Shown: positions 12,128 through 49,870 of the stretch, in pieces
How the letters are laid out: each line of letters opens with the position of its first letter
Position numbering within the stretch: position 1 is the first letter of the stretch
Assembly (NCBI GenBank): GCA_949752735.1
Contig: OX457046.1
Location: forward strand, 33,986,555-34,050,554
Origin: Lumbricus terrestris
Taxonomy: Eukaryota; Annelida; Clitellata; Crassiclitellata; Lumbricidae
Length of the DNA: 64,000 bases
Direction: 5' to 3'
Made by a program: the position numbers and the translations under genes
Notes under the pieces: model-generated
Told to the model about the DNA's origin: nothing
Databases searched by the model: none
Seen by the model: only the letters and a program-made list of their open reading frames with translations

Positions 12128-14692
12128 TATACTTTATTGAACCGCCTGCAAACGCACTGCGGGAACAATGGACAAGAACTGAGTAATAAATGCGTTTACA
12201 ATCACGACAAATAGAAATATGCAATTCAATAAACATATTATACAACTACATAATAGTCACGTTATGAATTATACAGGAGAGAACTTAGGCTAGACATGAA
12301 AAAAATATTGTCACTTAAATAGCATCCGTGTTATAAAGCCACATATCTAGTTAATGCGTCTGCATGAGGAATCTCACGGTTATGAGAACGAGGACGGAGT
12401 GAGTAGGTAGCATTTTTAATGGGAGGTAATAGAGGAGCAAGGACGTGGCTTGGGTTGTAGAGTACAAAAGAGAAGAGGGAGGAATCAACGTGACCACAGA
12501 GGTCATCGAACGACTTCTGGTCGGCAGGAAGAAAGTTGAGCCGTACCATTTTCCGTATTATTGCATTAATACGCGCGCGCTGACCAGCAAAGCCAAACCA
12601 AGCAGGAGAGGCATACATAAGGCGTGCTAATGTGGTGGCCTGAACTACATCATGCAAGCGTGTCCCGGAGAGGCCATGAGCTACAAGGACACGTATCGCA
12701 TAGAGCGATTGACAAGCCTTCACACAAATCCGGTCAATATGAGGGTCAAAACTAAGTTTATCCGTTAAGGTTACTCCAAGAATAAGAGACTCGGAAACTC
12801 TACTTATTCCAGGTAGGCTATAGGTGAGGGGAGGTTGAGTAATTTAGATCGCGGGCGCCTAAAGATCATCTCTTTGTATTTATTATTGTTGAGTTTAAGA
12901 TTACAAGAAAGTGCCCAATTTGCAATATTTTCAAGTTCAAAAGAAGTGGTATCTATAGCGGAGGCAGGTATAAGGATGTAGCTGTCGTCAGCGTATTTCA
13001 GAAACCGATTAAAGCAGTGAATTGGTTTCAGGCCAGAGATATAGCCACCACAAAATCAGCAGGCCCTAGCCCAGAACCCTGAATAATGCTTGCATTTATA
13101 TGACAAAAGGTAGAGACTTGGCCTAGAAATTTAGTGCAATGCTGACGGTTAAGGAGAAGGCGTAGGATCCAGTTGTAAAGAAAGTCAGGTAATGGCAGTA
13201 TAGCAATTTGCTCAGATAGGTAAGAGTGGCTTACTGTGTCAAAGGCACGAGAGAAGTCAAGCGAGATAACGCGTACATACATGTATGGTTCATCATGCAA
13301 CATGCTAAGAATTTCATGGGTGAGTGCAATAAGGGCAGAAGTGGTGGAACCAGAGGGCCGAAAGTTTAATTCAACGTTTATTCTGGGGAGACCATTTTAA
13401 CGACACTTAGACCGTTTTAGGAAACTCCCTTTGAGCCACGGACACAATTTATTTGTAATGTATGATTGCCTACGCCTGTTAAACTCCTCTACATTTTGGT
13501 TTCATTAAAAAAGTATGACTATTGTACCATATAGCATAAAAATAAATTATAGTGCCACTCTTCTGACTAAGCGACGCTCCTCATGGGCGGAGACCTAGGG
13601 GCAGGGGGGGACGGTCCCCCCAATAAAAGTGTTGGGGGACGGCCCATGCATTTGCCCCCCCCCCCCAATCGTTGAGCGTCAAGACTAAAAAAAGGCCATC
13701 AACTTGTTTGGCGGCGAAAATAATTTTTTCCCGAGATTTCGCCGGTCGCCAGAAATTCAGAAATTTTTCCGTAAAATCTCGCGTCTTTCCGTCCTCCCCA
13801 ATTGTCGGCCCAGGTCTCCGCCTATGAGGCTCATAATAACCCCTTAAATTAATTATTGATAGGAAATTAGATTAGCAATCAATCTGATAAGAGTTGTTTC
13901 ATCGGCTGCATGAACTAGGTCGCCATCGGAAGTCCCCTTTACGCCATCTTCTGCTACCTGTGGATATCTCGGTCCGTCTTTCTCGGTCTCTTCCTCGCCT
14001 CCCTCTTCAACATCACCGCTCTGACCGTCGAGCGCTACTTCAAGACCGTCCACCCGGTCCAGCATCGCCTCTGGATGACAAAGAAGCGCCTCATTATCAT
14101 CATCGTCATCGTCGCCGTCTCGGGAGTCCTCCTCAAGCTGCCCTACTCGATCGGTGGCACTTCGATCAACCAGAACGGAACCTGCCTCTTCCAGTCCTAC
14201 TCGTCGGACACCGTCTCGGTCGTCATCGGAATCTTCAACTTCATGGTCGAGTACTTCCTTCCGCTGCTCATCATCGCCTTCTGCTACATCCAGATGGCGC
14301 GCTCCCTTCGTCGCAATACCAAACCGCCACCAACCGTAGTAGCACCGGCAGCCCCTACTCGCGAGACGGCGATGGCCAGAGCCAGGCGCAACGTCCTCAA
14401 GACCCTCCTTATCGTTGTGCTGGTATTCATCGTATGCACGACCGTCAAGCAGGCACTCCTTCTCGCCAAGGTGATCGGTCACGTTTCGCTCGACTACGCA
14501 GGGATACCGTTCAACGTGTCGCAGGTGCTGTCGTTCATGGTCTGCTGCACAAATCCGTTCGTCTATCTCGTACACTATCAGGAATTCAAAGTGGGAATGC
14601 GGGCGATGTTTACGCGAAAGTCCAAGGCCGTTCGTCCTGGTACGGAAAAGAGCTGCGTTCCGGAGGCAACACTGGAGGACGTAACACTTTAA
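11012..14692 (+). CDS. Rhodopsin-class (class A) G protein-coupled receptor, two coding exons, 353 aa
   Basis: Exons 11012-11299 and 13919-14692 join in phase 0. The protein has two N-glycosylation sequons near its start (N7, N12), seven hydrophobic segments and class A landmarks: GN50 in TM1, D79 in TM2 (STIDLLAS), C108 at the TM3 top paired with C185 in the second extracellular loop, E134-R135-Y136 (DRY), and N308-P-F-V-Y312 (NPxxY). TM6 lacks CWxP and reads FIVCTTVKQ. It sits in the plasma membrane and couples an extracellular ligand to G proteins by family knowledge; the ligand is not deducible. Such receptors are often lineage-expanded in marine invertebrates. Exon 2 has strong G/C-ending codon bias. 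Confidence 0.9.
11392..11523. mobile_element. hAT-like MITE with perfect 8-bp TSD in GPCR intron
   Basis: CAGTGGCGGCGCCAGG…GCGCCGCCACTG, flanked by AGCCCAGC on both sides (11384-11391, 11524-11531). It interrupts a LINE 3' tail fragment (about 11370-11545). Confidence 0.8.
12062..13380 (-). mobile_element. Non-LTR retrotransposon (LINE) fragment with reverse transcriptase motifs A, B and C
   Basis: Minus-strand translation gives FRPSGSTTSALIAL, SLDFSRAFDTVSH (motif A), ASIIQGSGLGPADF (motif B) and FLKYADDSYILIPAS (motif C, YADD, about 12983-13000). It continues through RLMYASPAWFGFA to a stop at 12331. Frames change, so it is dead. The 3' end is followed by a (CTTA)n tail (12062-12126). It resembles CR1/L2-like elements. 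It lies in the GPCR intron, antisense to that gene. Confidence 0.85.
13919..14692 (+). CDS. GPCR coding exon 2: TM3 to C terminus
   Basis: Opens VAIGSPLYAIFCYLWIS after a weak acceptor (gctgcatgaactag). It carries ALTVERYFKTVHP, TM4, an ECL2 with NGTC, TM5 ending AFCYIQMARSL, a Pro/Ala-rich third intracellular loop with MARARRNVLK, TM6, and TM7 with CCTNPFVYLVHYQEFK. It ends ...EDVTL. The antisense strand is open for 240 codons only because of base composition. Confidence 0.9.
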   Translation, partial: VAIGSPLYAIFCYLWISRSVFLGLFLASLFNITALTVERYFKTVHPVQHRLWMTKKRLIIIIVIVAVSGVLLKLPYSIGGTSINQNGTCLFQSYSSDTVSVVIGIFNFMVEYFLPLLIIAFCYIQMARSLRRNTKPPPTVVAPAAPTRETAMARARRNVLKTLLIVVLVFIVCTTVKQALLLAKVIGHVSLDYAGIPFNVSQVLSFMVCCTNPFVYLVHYQEFKVGMRAMFTRKSKAVRPGTEKSCVPEATLEDVTL

Positions 14693-14699
14693 TTCTATT

Positions 14700-15310
14700 C
14701 GTTAGGAACTGAAGACACAAGAACTGCTTTCCGGAGGGAAAACAGGTCGTGGGAAGGCATTAATGACTTGGACAGATGTGCTTTATCCATCTCGTGGCAT
14801 TTAGGATACGGAGTGCGCTAGGCTATAGGCAGAAGATTCTATCCCTGGACAGGGCGCGCAACTTGAGCTCAGTGAAAAACAAAACAAAGGGAATCAGATA
14901 TGAGCCAAAACTCACGTCGGGAGAGGGAAGGCCGGCCCCGGGAGGAGAAGGCCAGTCCAGGAGGAGTGGAGAGGGATTGAGCCCTGTTGCTTCCGGCTGT
15001 ATAGACTATCGCTTTTCATGGTTTAGTGTTGCTTGAACTAGTGGTTGTGTTTTGGTGACGAGTGAGATTTCTGTTATAATTATTTTAGATTGCTTAAATA
15101 TCACAAACAGTGTTAGGCTATTTCGCTAGTATTTCGCTATCAACATATTTCGTTAAATTTAATATTTGTATCGAAGGCCTAGTATTTAGGCATAGGAACT
15201 TATACAAGTTAATGATTAATATTATAATAAAAGCTTTCCATTAAGTTTCAATATGGTAAAATGATCCTTGCAAAATCGCATCAAAACTTAAATGAAAACG
15301 GAGACCGCAA
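14700..15310 (+). other. GPCR 3' flank
   Basis: Follows the stop at 14692. No clear gene; attataataaaagc at about 15220 holds an AATAAA that could serve polyadenylation. Inference. Confidence 0.3.
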
Positions 15311-15318
15311 AATATATA

Positions 15319-16686
15319 CAGGGTGGACCAAAAAAAATACCCCCTACGGTTTTTGCTCATATCTTGACCAAAAGTAAGAATTTCGAAATGAAATTATACA
15401 GGCTTATAGACAATTCATATTTACACATCATGGCCAGATTTCATCAAAATATTTTAAACAAAACAAAAGTTATATCACTTTTAGTGAGGCCACCCACCGG
15501 TTTTTCACGATTCAAAAACACGACGCAACAAAAAGTAACATAAAACCGATCTAATTATAATCGAAATGAAATTTTAGGGGCTTAAAGACAATTCATATCT
15601 GCAGATGTTGGCCAGATTTCTTCAAAATATGTCAAACAGAAAAAAGTTATGCCACTTTTAATGAGGCCACCCACCATTTTTTGGCGATTTAAAGGCGTAA
15701 CGCAGCAAAAAGTAGCAAAAACACGATTTTATTACATCTCATCTCAAATAGTTGTTATCAAATGGCCTTCGTATAGCCAGATGATCATTATTATTACTAT
15801 TTAAAAAAGAAACAGGGTACCAGCGTAGCTGCGCGTCACTGAGAAGTCACTTAGAAAGATGACAATCAAATTGGTAAATAAGGAATCTATCAGATTAATC
15901 AACAGGTCCATCAAAAACTTTGCAAAGAGACTCAAGAGAAGTGACACAGGTGGTGGGCACATTGAACACAAGTTGTGAAGCACTACCAAGTTCATTTGAC
16001 AACAGTTATTTGAGATGAGACTTAATAAAATCATGTTTTTGTTACTTTTTGTTGTGTTTCGTTTTTGAATTGTCAAAAAACGGTGGGTGGCCTCAACGGC
16101 GCCCGCAGACGCACGCACGTACCCAAGTGCGTACAGCGTGATGACTAAAAAAAAGGTCATCAGTTTTTTCGGCGGATAGAAAAGGTATGTTTTTTGGGGA
16201 ATTCCAGGTTGATGACTAAAAAAGGTCATCACTTTTTTCGGCGACCGTAACGAAATTTTTTCCCTCTTCGTCCCTCCATCGAAAATTTCTGTGCGTACAA
16301 AAAAAATCCTGCGGGCGCCGCTGGGTGGCCTCACTAAAAGTGGTGTAACTTTTGTTCTGTTTGAAATATTTTGATGAAATCTGACCATCTTGTGTAAATA
16401 TGAATTGTAGTTGAGCCTGCAAAATTTCATTTGGAAATTCTTACTTATGGCCATGATATTGGCAAAAAAACTAATTTTTTTGCATTTCGTTTTGAATCGT
16501 CAAAAAACGGGGGGTGGCCTCACTAAAAGCGGTGTAACTTTTGTTGTGTTTGGAATATTTTTATGAAATCTGGCCATCGTGTGTAAATATGAATTGTCTT
16601 TAAGCTTGTAAAATTTCATTTCAAAATTCTTACTTCTGGCCAGGATATCTGCAAAAAACCTAGGGGGTCTTTTTTGGCCCACCTTG
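15319..16686. mobile_element. Mariner-like foldback element with tandem sub-repeats in its arms
   Basis: CAGGGTGGACCAAAAAA…TTTTTTGGCCCACCTTG between TA dinucleotides. Each arm holds two units of about 200 bp containing gtgaggccaccca and ttcgaaatgaaatt. Two GACTAAAAAAAGGTCATC repeats lie near the centre-right (16139, 16211). The open frame across it is not a gene. Confidence 0.7.
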
Positions 16687-17652
16687 TATATTAAATGAAG
16701 ACCTAACTGTATTGGAAACTGAAATCAATCCGAAAACTTTGAATTGAAACTGAAACTAAGCATTTCCATCAAACTGAATTAGAAACTGAAATTGAACCTC
16801 AATCTTTAATTGCATGCTCTGCTTCCCAATTCACATAATCGGCCTGTGCGCCTGTGTGTACGTAGGTCTGCAAGACAGGTATACACGCTGTGTTTGTCTG
16901 GTATAAATATATTACAATACCAGGTCTTTCTATACGAAATCCTATATATAGGCCTATACTTGTATATATATATGTAGAATATATATATATATATATATAA
17001 TTATATATATATATTCGCGAAAAATGTGATCTTGTTTGCGCTCTACTTTCTAAGTCAGCGGTTAATTGATGTTCATCCGAATGTTTGCAAAACTAAAAGC
17101 CAAGTCTTTCTGGCTAATTCGTTAACGATCCTCGCCATTCCGATACAACAAAACTCACGAGAAACATGACTCGTATCGTCGATTTTTTCAAGCAAAGATA
17201 AAAAGAAATGTAGGCAATGCATTTTTATTCCCTTTTAGTGGCATATACCTCACACACAGTTCAGGTTGTGTATCTAGAAACAGACAGATGGGGGATGGAT
17301 GGATGGATGGATATCAGATCCTATTGAATTGACCTGCTATCAGTTTCGAGTTTCCTTCTCTGGTTGCTCGGGGTAATCAATTCCTGAGCCAACGGAATTG
17401 CGTCAATATGAGCCGTTGGAATAACTCGGGCACTCTACATGTAGATGCTATAGGCTGTCGATTCAGCGTGTGTGCGTTAGATTGTTGTGTTCACCCTGGG
17501 ACTAATAGCCCATCAGTAATAATGGACTCGGTTTGAAGAAAATAAAACGACTTCTGCAGATAAATAAGAAAGCGCTATCGCACCAATTAACCCTTTCAGT
17601 TCTGCGATTAAGAGATTGCGAGAAAAATCATGCAGTTACAAGCACACGCATG

Positions 17653-17654
<2 letters not shown>

Positions 17655-17723
<69 letters not shown>

Positions 17724-17900
17724 ACACACACACACAGTACGGACACGATCACGTGCACCCACAAACACACATGTGCACACACACACGCATGTGCACACAC
17801 ACACATGTGCACACGCACATACACACACATATGCACACACACATATGCACACACACATATGCACACACACATATGCACACACACACACACACACACACAT
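17655..17900. repeat. (CA)n microsatellite with ATGCAC variants
   Basis: Pure CA at first, then interrupted by GTGCAC and ATATGCAC. Long frames in all six phases are artefacts. Confidence 0.95.
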
Positions 17901-18226
17901 TGCCTCTTTAGGTCTTCTTCAAACCCCTAAGCATTCATACCGGTAATGGCATATCTTACACAACTAAGAATGCATTTGCCAATATGGCGAAAATGTCTTC
18001 GTTTAATGCCCTCCATGTTCTTTTCGGACCTAAGGTAGATCATTGTTCAGCATTAAAGCCATTCAAAACAGATCGGTGAATTCAGTAAAACTTTAATAAA
18101 CTTTTCACAGAATATACAGTCCACACGATTTGTACAACAATGTTCTGTAGATAAATCAGTTGCAACCCAGTAAAAACAACAACCTCAATGCATAAGAAGA
18201 ATCATAAATCACATTATTTATTCTAT

Positions 18227-18431
18227 TTATATAGCGCACCTTTAAGCTCCCTACTCAGAGGCGCTCCCGACTACAGCGCCGACACTGCATCGGAGTTTCA
18301 CGCCGAAGCACACAAGCAATTTCGAGTGAAGGACTTGCCCAAGGTCCCTACGCGGTGGCTTGAGGTGGATTCGAACCTGAAACCCTCCGGCTCCAAGGCA
18401 CCGAACCCTCCACTACACCACCGTGCCCCAC
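18227..18431 (-). mobile_element. tRNA-derived SINE
   Basis: Reverse orientation copy from tatagcgcacctttaagctc to ccaccgtgccccac, with all three modules. Downstream of ATP7. Confidence 0.82.
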
Positions 18432-19619
18432 GTTAATATCAACTTCTCAAACACTATCATTCACACGAACAAGCACAAACACACTAAAGCACACAAACAC
18501 TAATTCAAATCGCAACAAATAATCATCACAATAAAATGTCAAATATATATTCAAAACCACAAAACCAAACATGAACTGCTGTTAGACAGCACCATGCTTT
18601 CTCTGCTGTTGGCCCCATGGTATGGAATGGGTTTCCACCATAATATATCTACGCCTTAATGTGCCTGTGTAACTAAAAATAATGTGGCAAACAAACTTCC
18701 ACTGGTTCCACAATCACCAATAGGTACTTGGAATCAAGCATTAACTCAGTGCTTAGCATGTAGAAAAAGGAAGTCCCTGGATGTCCCCCTTCCCTTTATC
18801 TGCTATGCTGCCCAAATAAGTGACAGGACGGCGTTCAGATTTGAAAATGAGTTCGTGGATGCCGTCCATGGGACCGTCACACATTGTCACAAAATTTAAT
18901 GTCTGACCCTGACCGCTAGGTGTGTAACGTCATTTATTGACGGTCCTATAACATTAGTAATTACAACTCAATGGTCAGCTTCCAATCTCATCGGCTAGCA
19001 TAGAGGCAGCATCACCATAGGTCGCAGCAGGTCATTTGGCAGTCCTATTTTACTCTGGACCCGACTTATGACCTGCCTAAACTCTTTGGAATTTTTTATA
19101 TTCTCTATGTTGCACTCTGCCAGTGCCAATCCCAAGCCTGGATAAAGGAGGAGGGCATCGCTAATGGTCTTTGTTACCACACAGTGACGTTAAACTGCAA
19201 CTACTACTATATCCTCTACATTGAATTTCTTTGACATACTGAACAACTCCTGTGACCCTTGTGCGACGTGCTGTAATTGTATTGCTGGAACCATCACTGG
19301 GCTAGAGCTAGCATCACCCCCCAATTTGTTTCAAATCTCCCAAGTCTGATTGACATCAACTTACTGCATACTGCTAACAACAACTTCCAAAAACGAAAGA
19401 GAAATAACAACACAACCGAGTTAGTAAAAAAGACATCGAAACTGGCAAATCCATAAAAGCAATTCTCTGGCAGAAGAAAGCAGTGCAAGTTTCACACAGA
19501 ATTCAGTCCACTAAAATTAATACAAAAGCATTTAAAACTACTTTAGAACAAAAAACTCATGAGTTGCACATGCTGAAAATGTTTCTAAAAATAAACAAAC
19601 GTCTCTTAACAATATTACG

Positions 19620-20830
19620 TTAACATCATGGGAATCGTTTGGTCAAAACAAAGTCTGAAATATTTACCTAACAACAAAGATGCAACCGCTTGCACTGTCG
19701 ATCATAATAAGCATTTACAATTTTACATCTTCGTGTCGACATGAACAATGAAACTCGCCTGATTATCTACAATTGTGAACAATGAAACTCGCCGGACAAT
19801 CTACTATTGTCATTACTATTCTGTTTAATAAAGGTACAAAAAAGGTACCAGGTGTCAGACAATACTGTCATATTGCATTAAAACATATATAATAATAATA
19901 ACAACAAACAGCTCCAAGCATAATTTTTTGAAATCCCGAGGGATCCTAGGTACCTCGGGTAAAAAAAAACAAAAAAAACCACAATAATAATAACAATAAT
20001 AATAATAATAATACCCAACCCATTATAGTTTTCTAATCAATTGTCCATTGTAACCTGTTTTATTTAAACTAATCCAATCTACTCTGAATTCTAATCAGAA
20101 CTAATGCAACTTAAATAAAGCGAAACAATAATAATATTAGTTATAATAATAATAATAATAGTTATAATAAAAAATTTTTTTAAAAATAACAATAGTTATT
20201 ATAACATACAAATCCGATTTTAAGTTTTTATAACATACAAATCTGATTTTAATAGTTATTATAACATACAAATCTGATTTTATCGTGAGTGTTGAAGTCC
20301 GGGAAAGATCATGTTTACCTCGGGGCAAAAAATAATGATAATAACGATAATAACGATAATAATAACAGTAATAATAACAATAATAGAAAAATAATAATCT
20401 TCATTTAATTTCAAACCGACACAACGCAGTATGATTACAATTTATAGTATGAACAGGTGATAACAAGTTATTACAGATGTTGAATTTAACTGTCGGCATC
20501 CATGCAAGGCGACCATAACCATATTCATTCATTGCATGGATTAATGTAACTCCCCTTCACGGTAACTACTCATTACATATACTTAAAACGTATTTTTCAA
20601 TGCACTGCAACCAACATATCAAAAAAGTTACATAAATCCTAAAAACTGTTTAATGCCTTAGTTCAATCGTTTCCATTGTCGTTGTCAACGCGACAATAAA
20701 ATTCACCTGAAAATCTATAATTGTTATTAATATTCTGTGCTTAACATAGGTAGCAAAAGTACTAGGTGTTAGTCAGACATTACAGTTCTATATATTATAT
20801 ATAAAATAAAAATTATGTCCATTCCAATCA
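19620..20830. repeat. AT-rich region with diverged duplication and 33-bp triplet
   Basis: Segments 19740-19880 and 20690-20800 are diverged copies (cgacatgaacaatgaaactc / cgacaataaaattcacctg, aggtgtcagacaatactgtc / aggtgttagtcagacattac). At 20190-20281, ataacatacaaatctgattt occurs three times. No coding signal. Confidence 0.6.
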
Positions 20831-22439
20831 CCGATAAATTAACCGATAAACTATGTTTTAATGCAATGTAACATAAGATATTTATATAGCGCCACAGTAG
20901 AGTCTCCGATTCGTTCAGCACATCTATCCACATTTCAAAAAGCTACAATTATGTCACTGTTAGTATTAAAATAGTACGGTTAAAATTCATCTTCATATAT
21001 GTATCTCAGTAACTCAATCAAAAGAAAACTCGTTGATTACTGAACCTGACTGCATCAACTTATAATCTTGAAGTACAATAATCTTTGAACAATAATCCTC
21101 TAAATTTATAAAGTACTATTCCAAAGCTAAGTAAAGGGCGCCTGCTTATTCACTAGCACTGCATCGCGTCACAGATGCTATCCAGATATGTAAAGTTAAT
21201 CTATGAGCGCAGTTACTAGGATATCAGAGAGTGGAGAGATGTGGAGAAGCTGCCAGTTATGCCTTAGCTCAAGAATAATAATGTTATCAGTAACATCAAT
21301 AAAATGATTCAATATGTTATCAATAGCATCAATAAAAGCCAAATATTAGCCAATCTTTCCAACAATAAAGCTGGCAATGATGAGCGTAACCTTAGACACA
21401 ATAGAAACATTAGAACGAGCTTTGCCAAAAAATCACAACAAGACATACAATCATCAATATACATATCGGTGATATCACTATATATAAATCTATAGAAACA
21501 ATACAATACAATGCAATACAATCATTTGTAAATAATTTCTACATCCAATATATTATATATAATCGATAATCAGAATTGCTAAAATTCGTTAACTAGCGGC
21601 AGTTCTAACTGATGAAAATCAAACTGTATATTGATTCAATCTAAAACTCTCAACACGATCCCACATCGGTTCGTAACTTCCCTATTGAATGTAGTCCAAC
21701 TCCACGCTTCCCTAACCCAACAGATATCAATCAACACGGCTTCTCCAGCACAATCCAATGTTTGACCATGATGTCCTTGAATCAACCTTATGACAATGGC
21801 ACAAGAGAAGCCAGATTCGGGGCAAACGAGAGAAATTCCAAAAGCCCCTAGGCAGAGAAGTCACGGGCCCCTAAACTATCTCAGGGCCTAATGAGAAACA
21901 AGTTGTTAGAAACAAATTGAAGCGATAAAAGTGAAGTTACAACCCACATCTTTATATTTTTATTATCTAAAACTATAAAGGCAAACTTTTCCAATGTTTG
22001 CGAACAATTTTCTTCTTATCCGCCCGACCGATTTTTCCCAATATTTACAAAAATACTTTTTAGGACCCATTAACAAATATAGGGGGGTTCGCGATCCAAA
22101 AATCTTACCTTTGCCGAATTTGAAACATTTAATTTTTAATAATCCGACGAAAGCTAATATAATGCAGTATTTAAGATTGGTCGCCAGATCGCTTTCAAAG
22201 AACCCATAGATTTATGACGTCATCACTTCTTTACTTCGCTTTAGGCGGCCGATTTTATAGCGCGCGCTTTCGCTAAATTATACTAATAACACTGATAATA
22301 ATATTATGAACGGTTGATCGCAAGACAATGACAATGGATACCGGTAATTAATATAGTAACGTGTCGTCGTACGTATACAGGCCATCTGGACATTACGGTA
22401 TTTAGGGCGGACGGGTTTAGGCAAAAGAACCAAAATTCG

Positions 22440-22676
22440 CCGGCAAATGCTGGCCACAACGGAGGGTGACGAACCCGCCCTGCAGGGGCGGTTGCAATGG
22501 GAGCTGGGTTGGGGCGAAAAATCTACATTTCACCGACAACGCCAGGCACCTCAGGCTGGGACCGGGTTGGGGCCGATGGAAGAAGGTGGGGTGAGAAAGG
22601 TTAAATGGGAACGGGGTCAGCGTGGCTGTGGACCAAATATCGAAATTTCCCGGGCAACGCCGGGTAATTCAGCTAG
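22440..22676 (+). mobile_element. Helitron-type 3' end
   Basis: A GC-rich hairpin CCCGGGCAACGCCGGG (22649-22664) is followed nine bases later by CTAG (22673-22676) before T, the Helitron signature. The 5' limit is unknown. Confidence 0.55.
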
Positions 22677-23010
22677 TATTTTTATATACAAAACATGATT
22701 TCTTGCAGATGTAAACTTTAAGCTTAAACTCAGTGTAGCTTATCTTCTCGGCATTATCATTTTTTAAAAGCATAAAATCATACACTTTTCCATAACTACC
22801 CAGTCCAGGGCCCTAAAAGTTGCCGGGCCCCGGGGCATTTACACCCCCTGCCTCCTCAGTGACCCAAGCAAGATTAGATCGGATTAGATTAGATTAGAAC
22901 CGATGGAACTTTTATAAGTTCAAGATCACAGGCGATTTACAATCATGATTGTGCAAGCGACATGTCACAAACTCATCACAGATGCAGAAGTAGCCATGAC
23001 ACCCAATGAC

Positions 23011-23345
23011 TTTCGTCATGATGACTTTCGTCATGATGACTTTCGTCACGACGACTTACGTCACGACGACTTTCGTCACGACGACTTTCGTCACGACGAC
23101 TTTCGTCATGATGACTTTCGTCATGATGACTTTCGTCATGACGACTTTCGTCATCACGGCTTTCGTCATGATGACTTTCGTCATGATGACTTTCGTCATG
23201 ATGACTTTCGTCATCACGACTTTCGTCATGATGACTTTCGTCATGATGACTTTAGTCACGACGACTTTCGTCACGATGACTTTCGTCATGATGACTTTCG
23301 TCACGACGACTTTCGTCACGACGACTTTCGTCACGACGACTTTCG

Positions 23346-23349
<4 letters not shown>
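23011..23349. repeat. 15-bp minisatellite, about 22 units, starting at the ATP7 stop codon
   Basis: Unit TTTCGTCATGATGAC or TTTCGTCACGACGAC, with the two forms interspersed. Because 15 is a multiple of 3, several frames stay open for more than 170 codons on both strands; these are not genes. Confidence 0.95.
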
Positions 23350-48147
<24,798 letters not shown>

Positions 48148-48204
48148 GATCGTCAACAGTGGCGCTCCGGCTTTTGTTCAAGACGGCGGAAAAACCGAAA
48201 AATT
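48148..48204 (-). other. ATP7: 5' UTR part of ATP7 start exon, with 3' splice site
   Basis: Upstream of the start codon the sequence reaches a good acceptor, ttttcttgtttcag, whose AG lies at 48205-48206. The in-frame TGA at 48178 confirms that this stretch is untranslated. It implies at least one non-coding first exon further upstream. Confidence 0.7.
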
Positions 48205-49494
48205 CTGAAACAAGAAAATTAATTACAAATAAAAACTAAAAAATATTAACTTAGAAATTCAATACTTTAGAAGAGCTGTAATGAAAAGTTTTACTATCCA
48301 AACAAAAACTTAAGACACCTGTAGCCACACAATTTAAGATACAGCCGAACTAAAAAAGATTTAGAAAAATCTTCAGTTCAGTTCAGGTAACTGCCAAATT
48401 TTACCGACAGCAACTGACAATAATAATCCAACAAGACAATACCAAGTAAAAATCATGCATTTTGTCTAGACAAATCATACATATACACTATACAGTAAAC
48501 AGCAGCGGTAGACCTAGAATCTGCTGGCTCGATAACATCACGTTGTGGACCGGTCTATCGGGAGTGGTGCTATTGTGGACCATAAAGGACAGATGTTGCT
48601 GGTGTACATTGGTCCGCTCATGCAGCCAACCGTCGCGAAGCAACGTCATGACATGACATGACATACAGTAAACATAAGAGAAGCATACGAAAGGGCAGCT
48701 ACATAGCTGTCGGAACACATCTAAGATCTGCATCTCTATCAGTTAATCAATGCGATCAGCAGCTGTCACACCGCACTGTCACATCGTACATAGGCTCTAT
48801 TTCCAGGTATAACATTTTGTTCGCTTATTCAACAATCCGGTTGACTGACCGCAACCGGTTACAGTGTACAGAACTTTATCTTATTTAACATTAGTAGGGG
48901 GAAGGGTTTTCCCTTTGTCCTGCTGGGAATTATATAAATGGAACTCACCTTCAGTTAGTGTACTGGTAATTCACAACTCAACTTTATAAACTTTTGCAAA
49001 CTCTTCAACACACTTCTATCCTCTTGAAGTACTATTGCTGTCGCAGCTACGTAAGTCATAGAGCACTCTTCAAGTTACGCTGCACTACACACAAGTAAAC
49101 CTTCGACATGCAACAGTATCCTACATCCGTTTGTTCTTGCAAAATCTAGTCACACATAAGCTATCGAGGTTTTCGAAATGTCACCGATATTTCTGGCGCA
49201 ATTCTAACATCTGCTCATAGCAACTTTCTCTCTGTTTCACATTAAATGTTGAAGTGCCGACATCGGCGCTAACACTTCGGTAATTGAATCAACAGCAAAC
49301 ACACAGAATGATATCAATATCCCACAGATGGTATCTTACGTAAAATCAATTGCCTGCGACTGACAAACAGATTGCCTGCCCCATTCACTAATTAAGAGAT
49401 AAATCAACAAAACCTATCAGGCATCAAAACATCTGTCAATCGTGTCACAAAGTCCTGCATAGAATAAATTACAAGGAACGCCTATAAATTCTAT

Positions 49495-49870
49495 TCATTC
49501 GTTTGGAAATTTATATAGATTATAGAGCCCTTAAAAAACTACTCACAGGAGCTCCCGACTCCGGCGCACCCAAAAAGAACAGTTTTAAGTTTAGTAAGGA
49601 AGGATCCTGATAGAGTCCCTGGGTGTAGGTGTAGCTCAAAAGGAAGGCCAATCCAGACCACTGTGCCAAACGCAGAAAAGGCTCGATTCTTCATGGTAGC
49701 AGTAGGAGCAAAAGGAACTAAGAGGACTCCCTTTTCTGCAGAGCGTTGCGGAGGTAAATTGCGGCGAAGCCCTGACAACATGGCCATACCAAAGCAGGTA
49801 TACCCTGAACTCAATATGTTGGCGAATAGGGAGCCAGCAAAGCACCTCCAGCATGTAGTTTGATATGTGA
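49495..49870 (-). mobile_element. LINE 3' end fragment (same family)
   Basis: Minus strand: FVPFAPTATMKNRAFSAFG-like text, VWIGLPFELHLHPGTLSGSF and LKTVLFG, then the 3' tail with AGTTTTTTAAGGGCTC and (GAAT). It lies upstream of ATP7, in the presumed first intron. Confidence 0.65.

Noticed and set aside
13853..14575. 240-codon open frame antisense to GPCR exon 2
   Set aside because: It exists because the exon has strong G/C third positions; the predicted protein is low-complexity Asp/Glu/Arg-rich and matches nothing, while the sense strand is a clear GPCR.
15801..16454. 217-codon open frame
   Set aside because: Lies inside a mariner-like foldback element; hydrophobic repeats such as VTPLLVRPP reflect its sub-repeats.
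17641..17900. CRISPR-like alternation of repeats and spacers
   Set aside because: It is a decayed CA microsatellite in an animal genome; no conserved repeat-spacer structure.
17533..17946. His/Thr-rich and Cys/Val-rich frames
   Set aside because: Translation of (CA)n in different phases.
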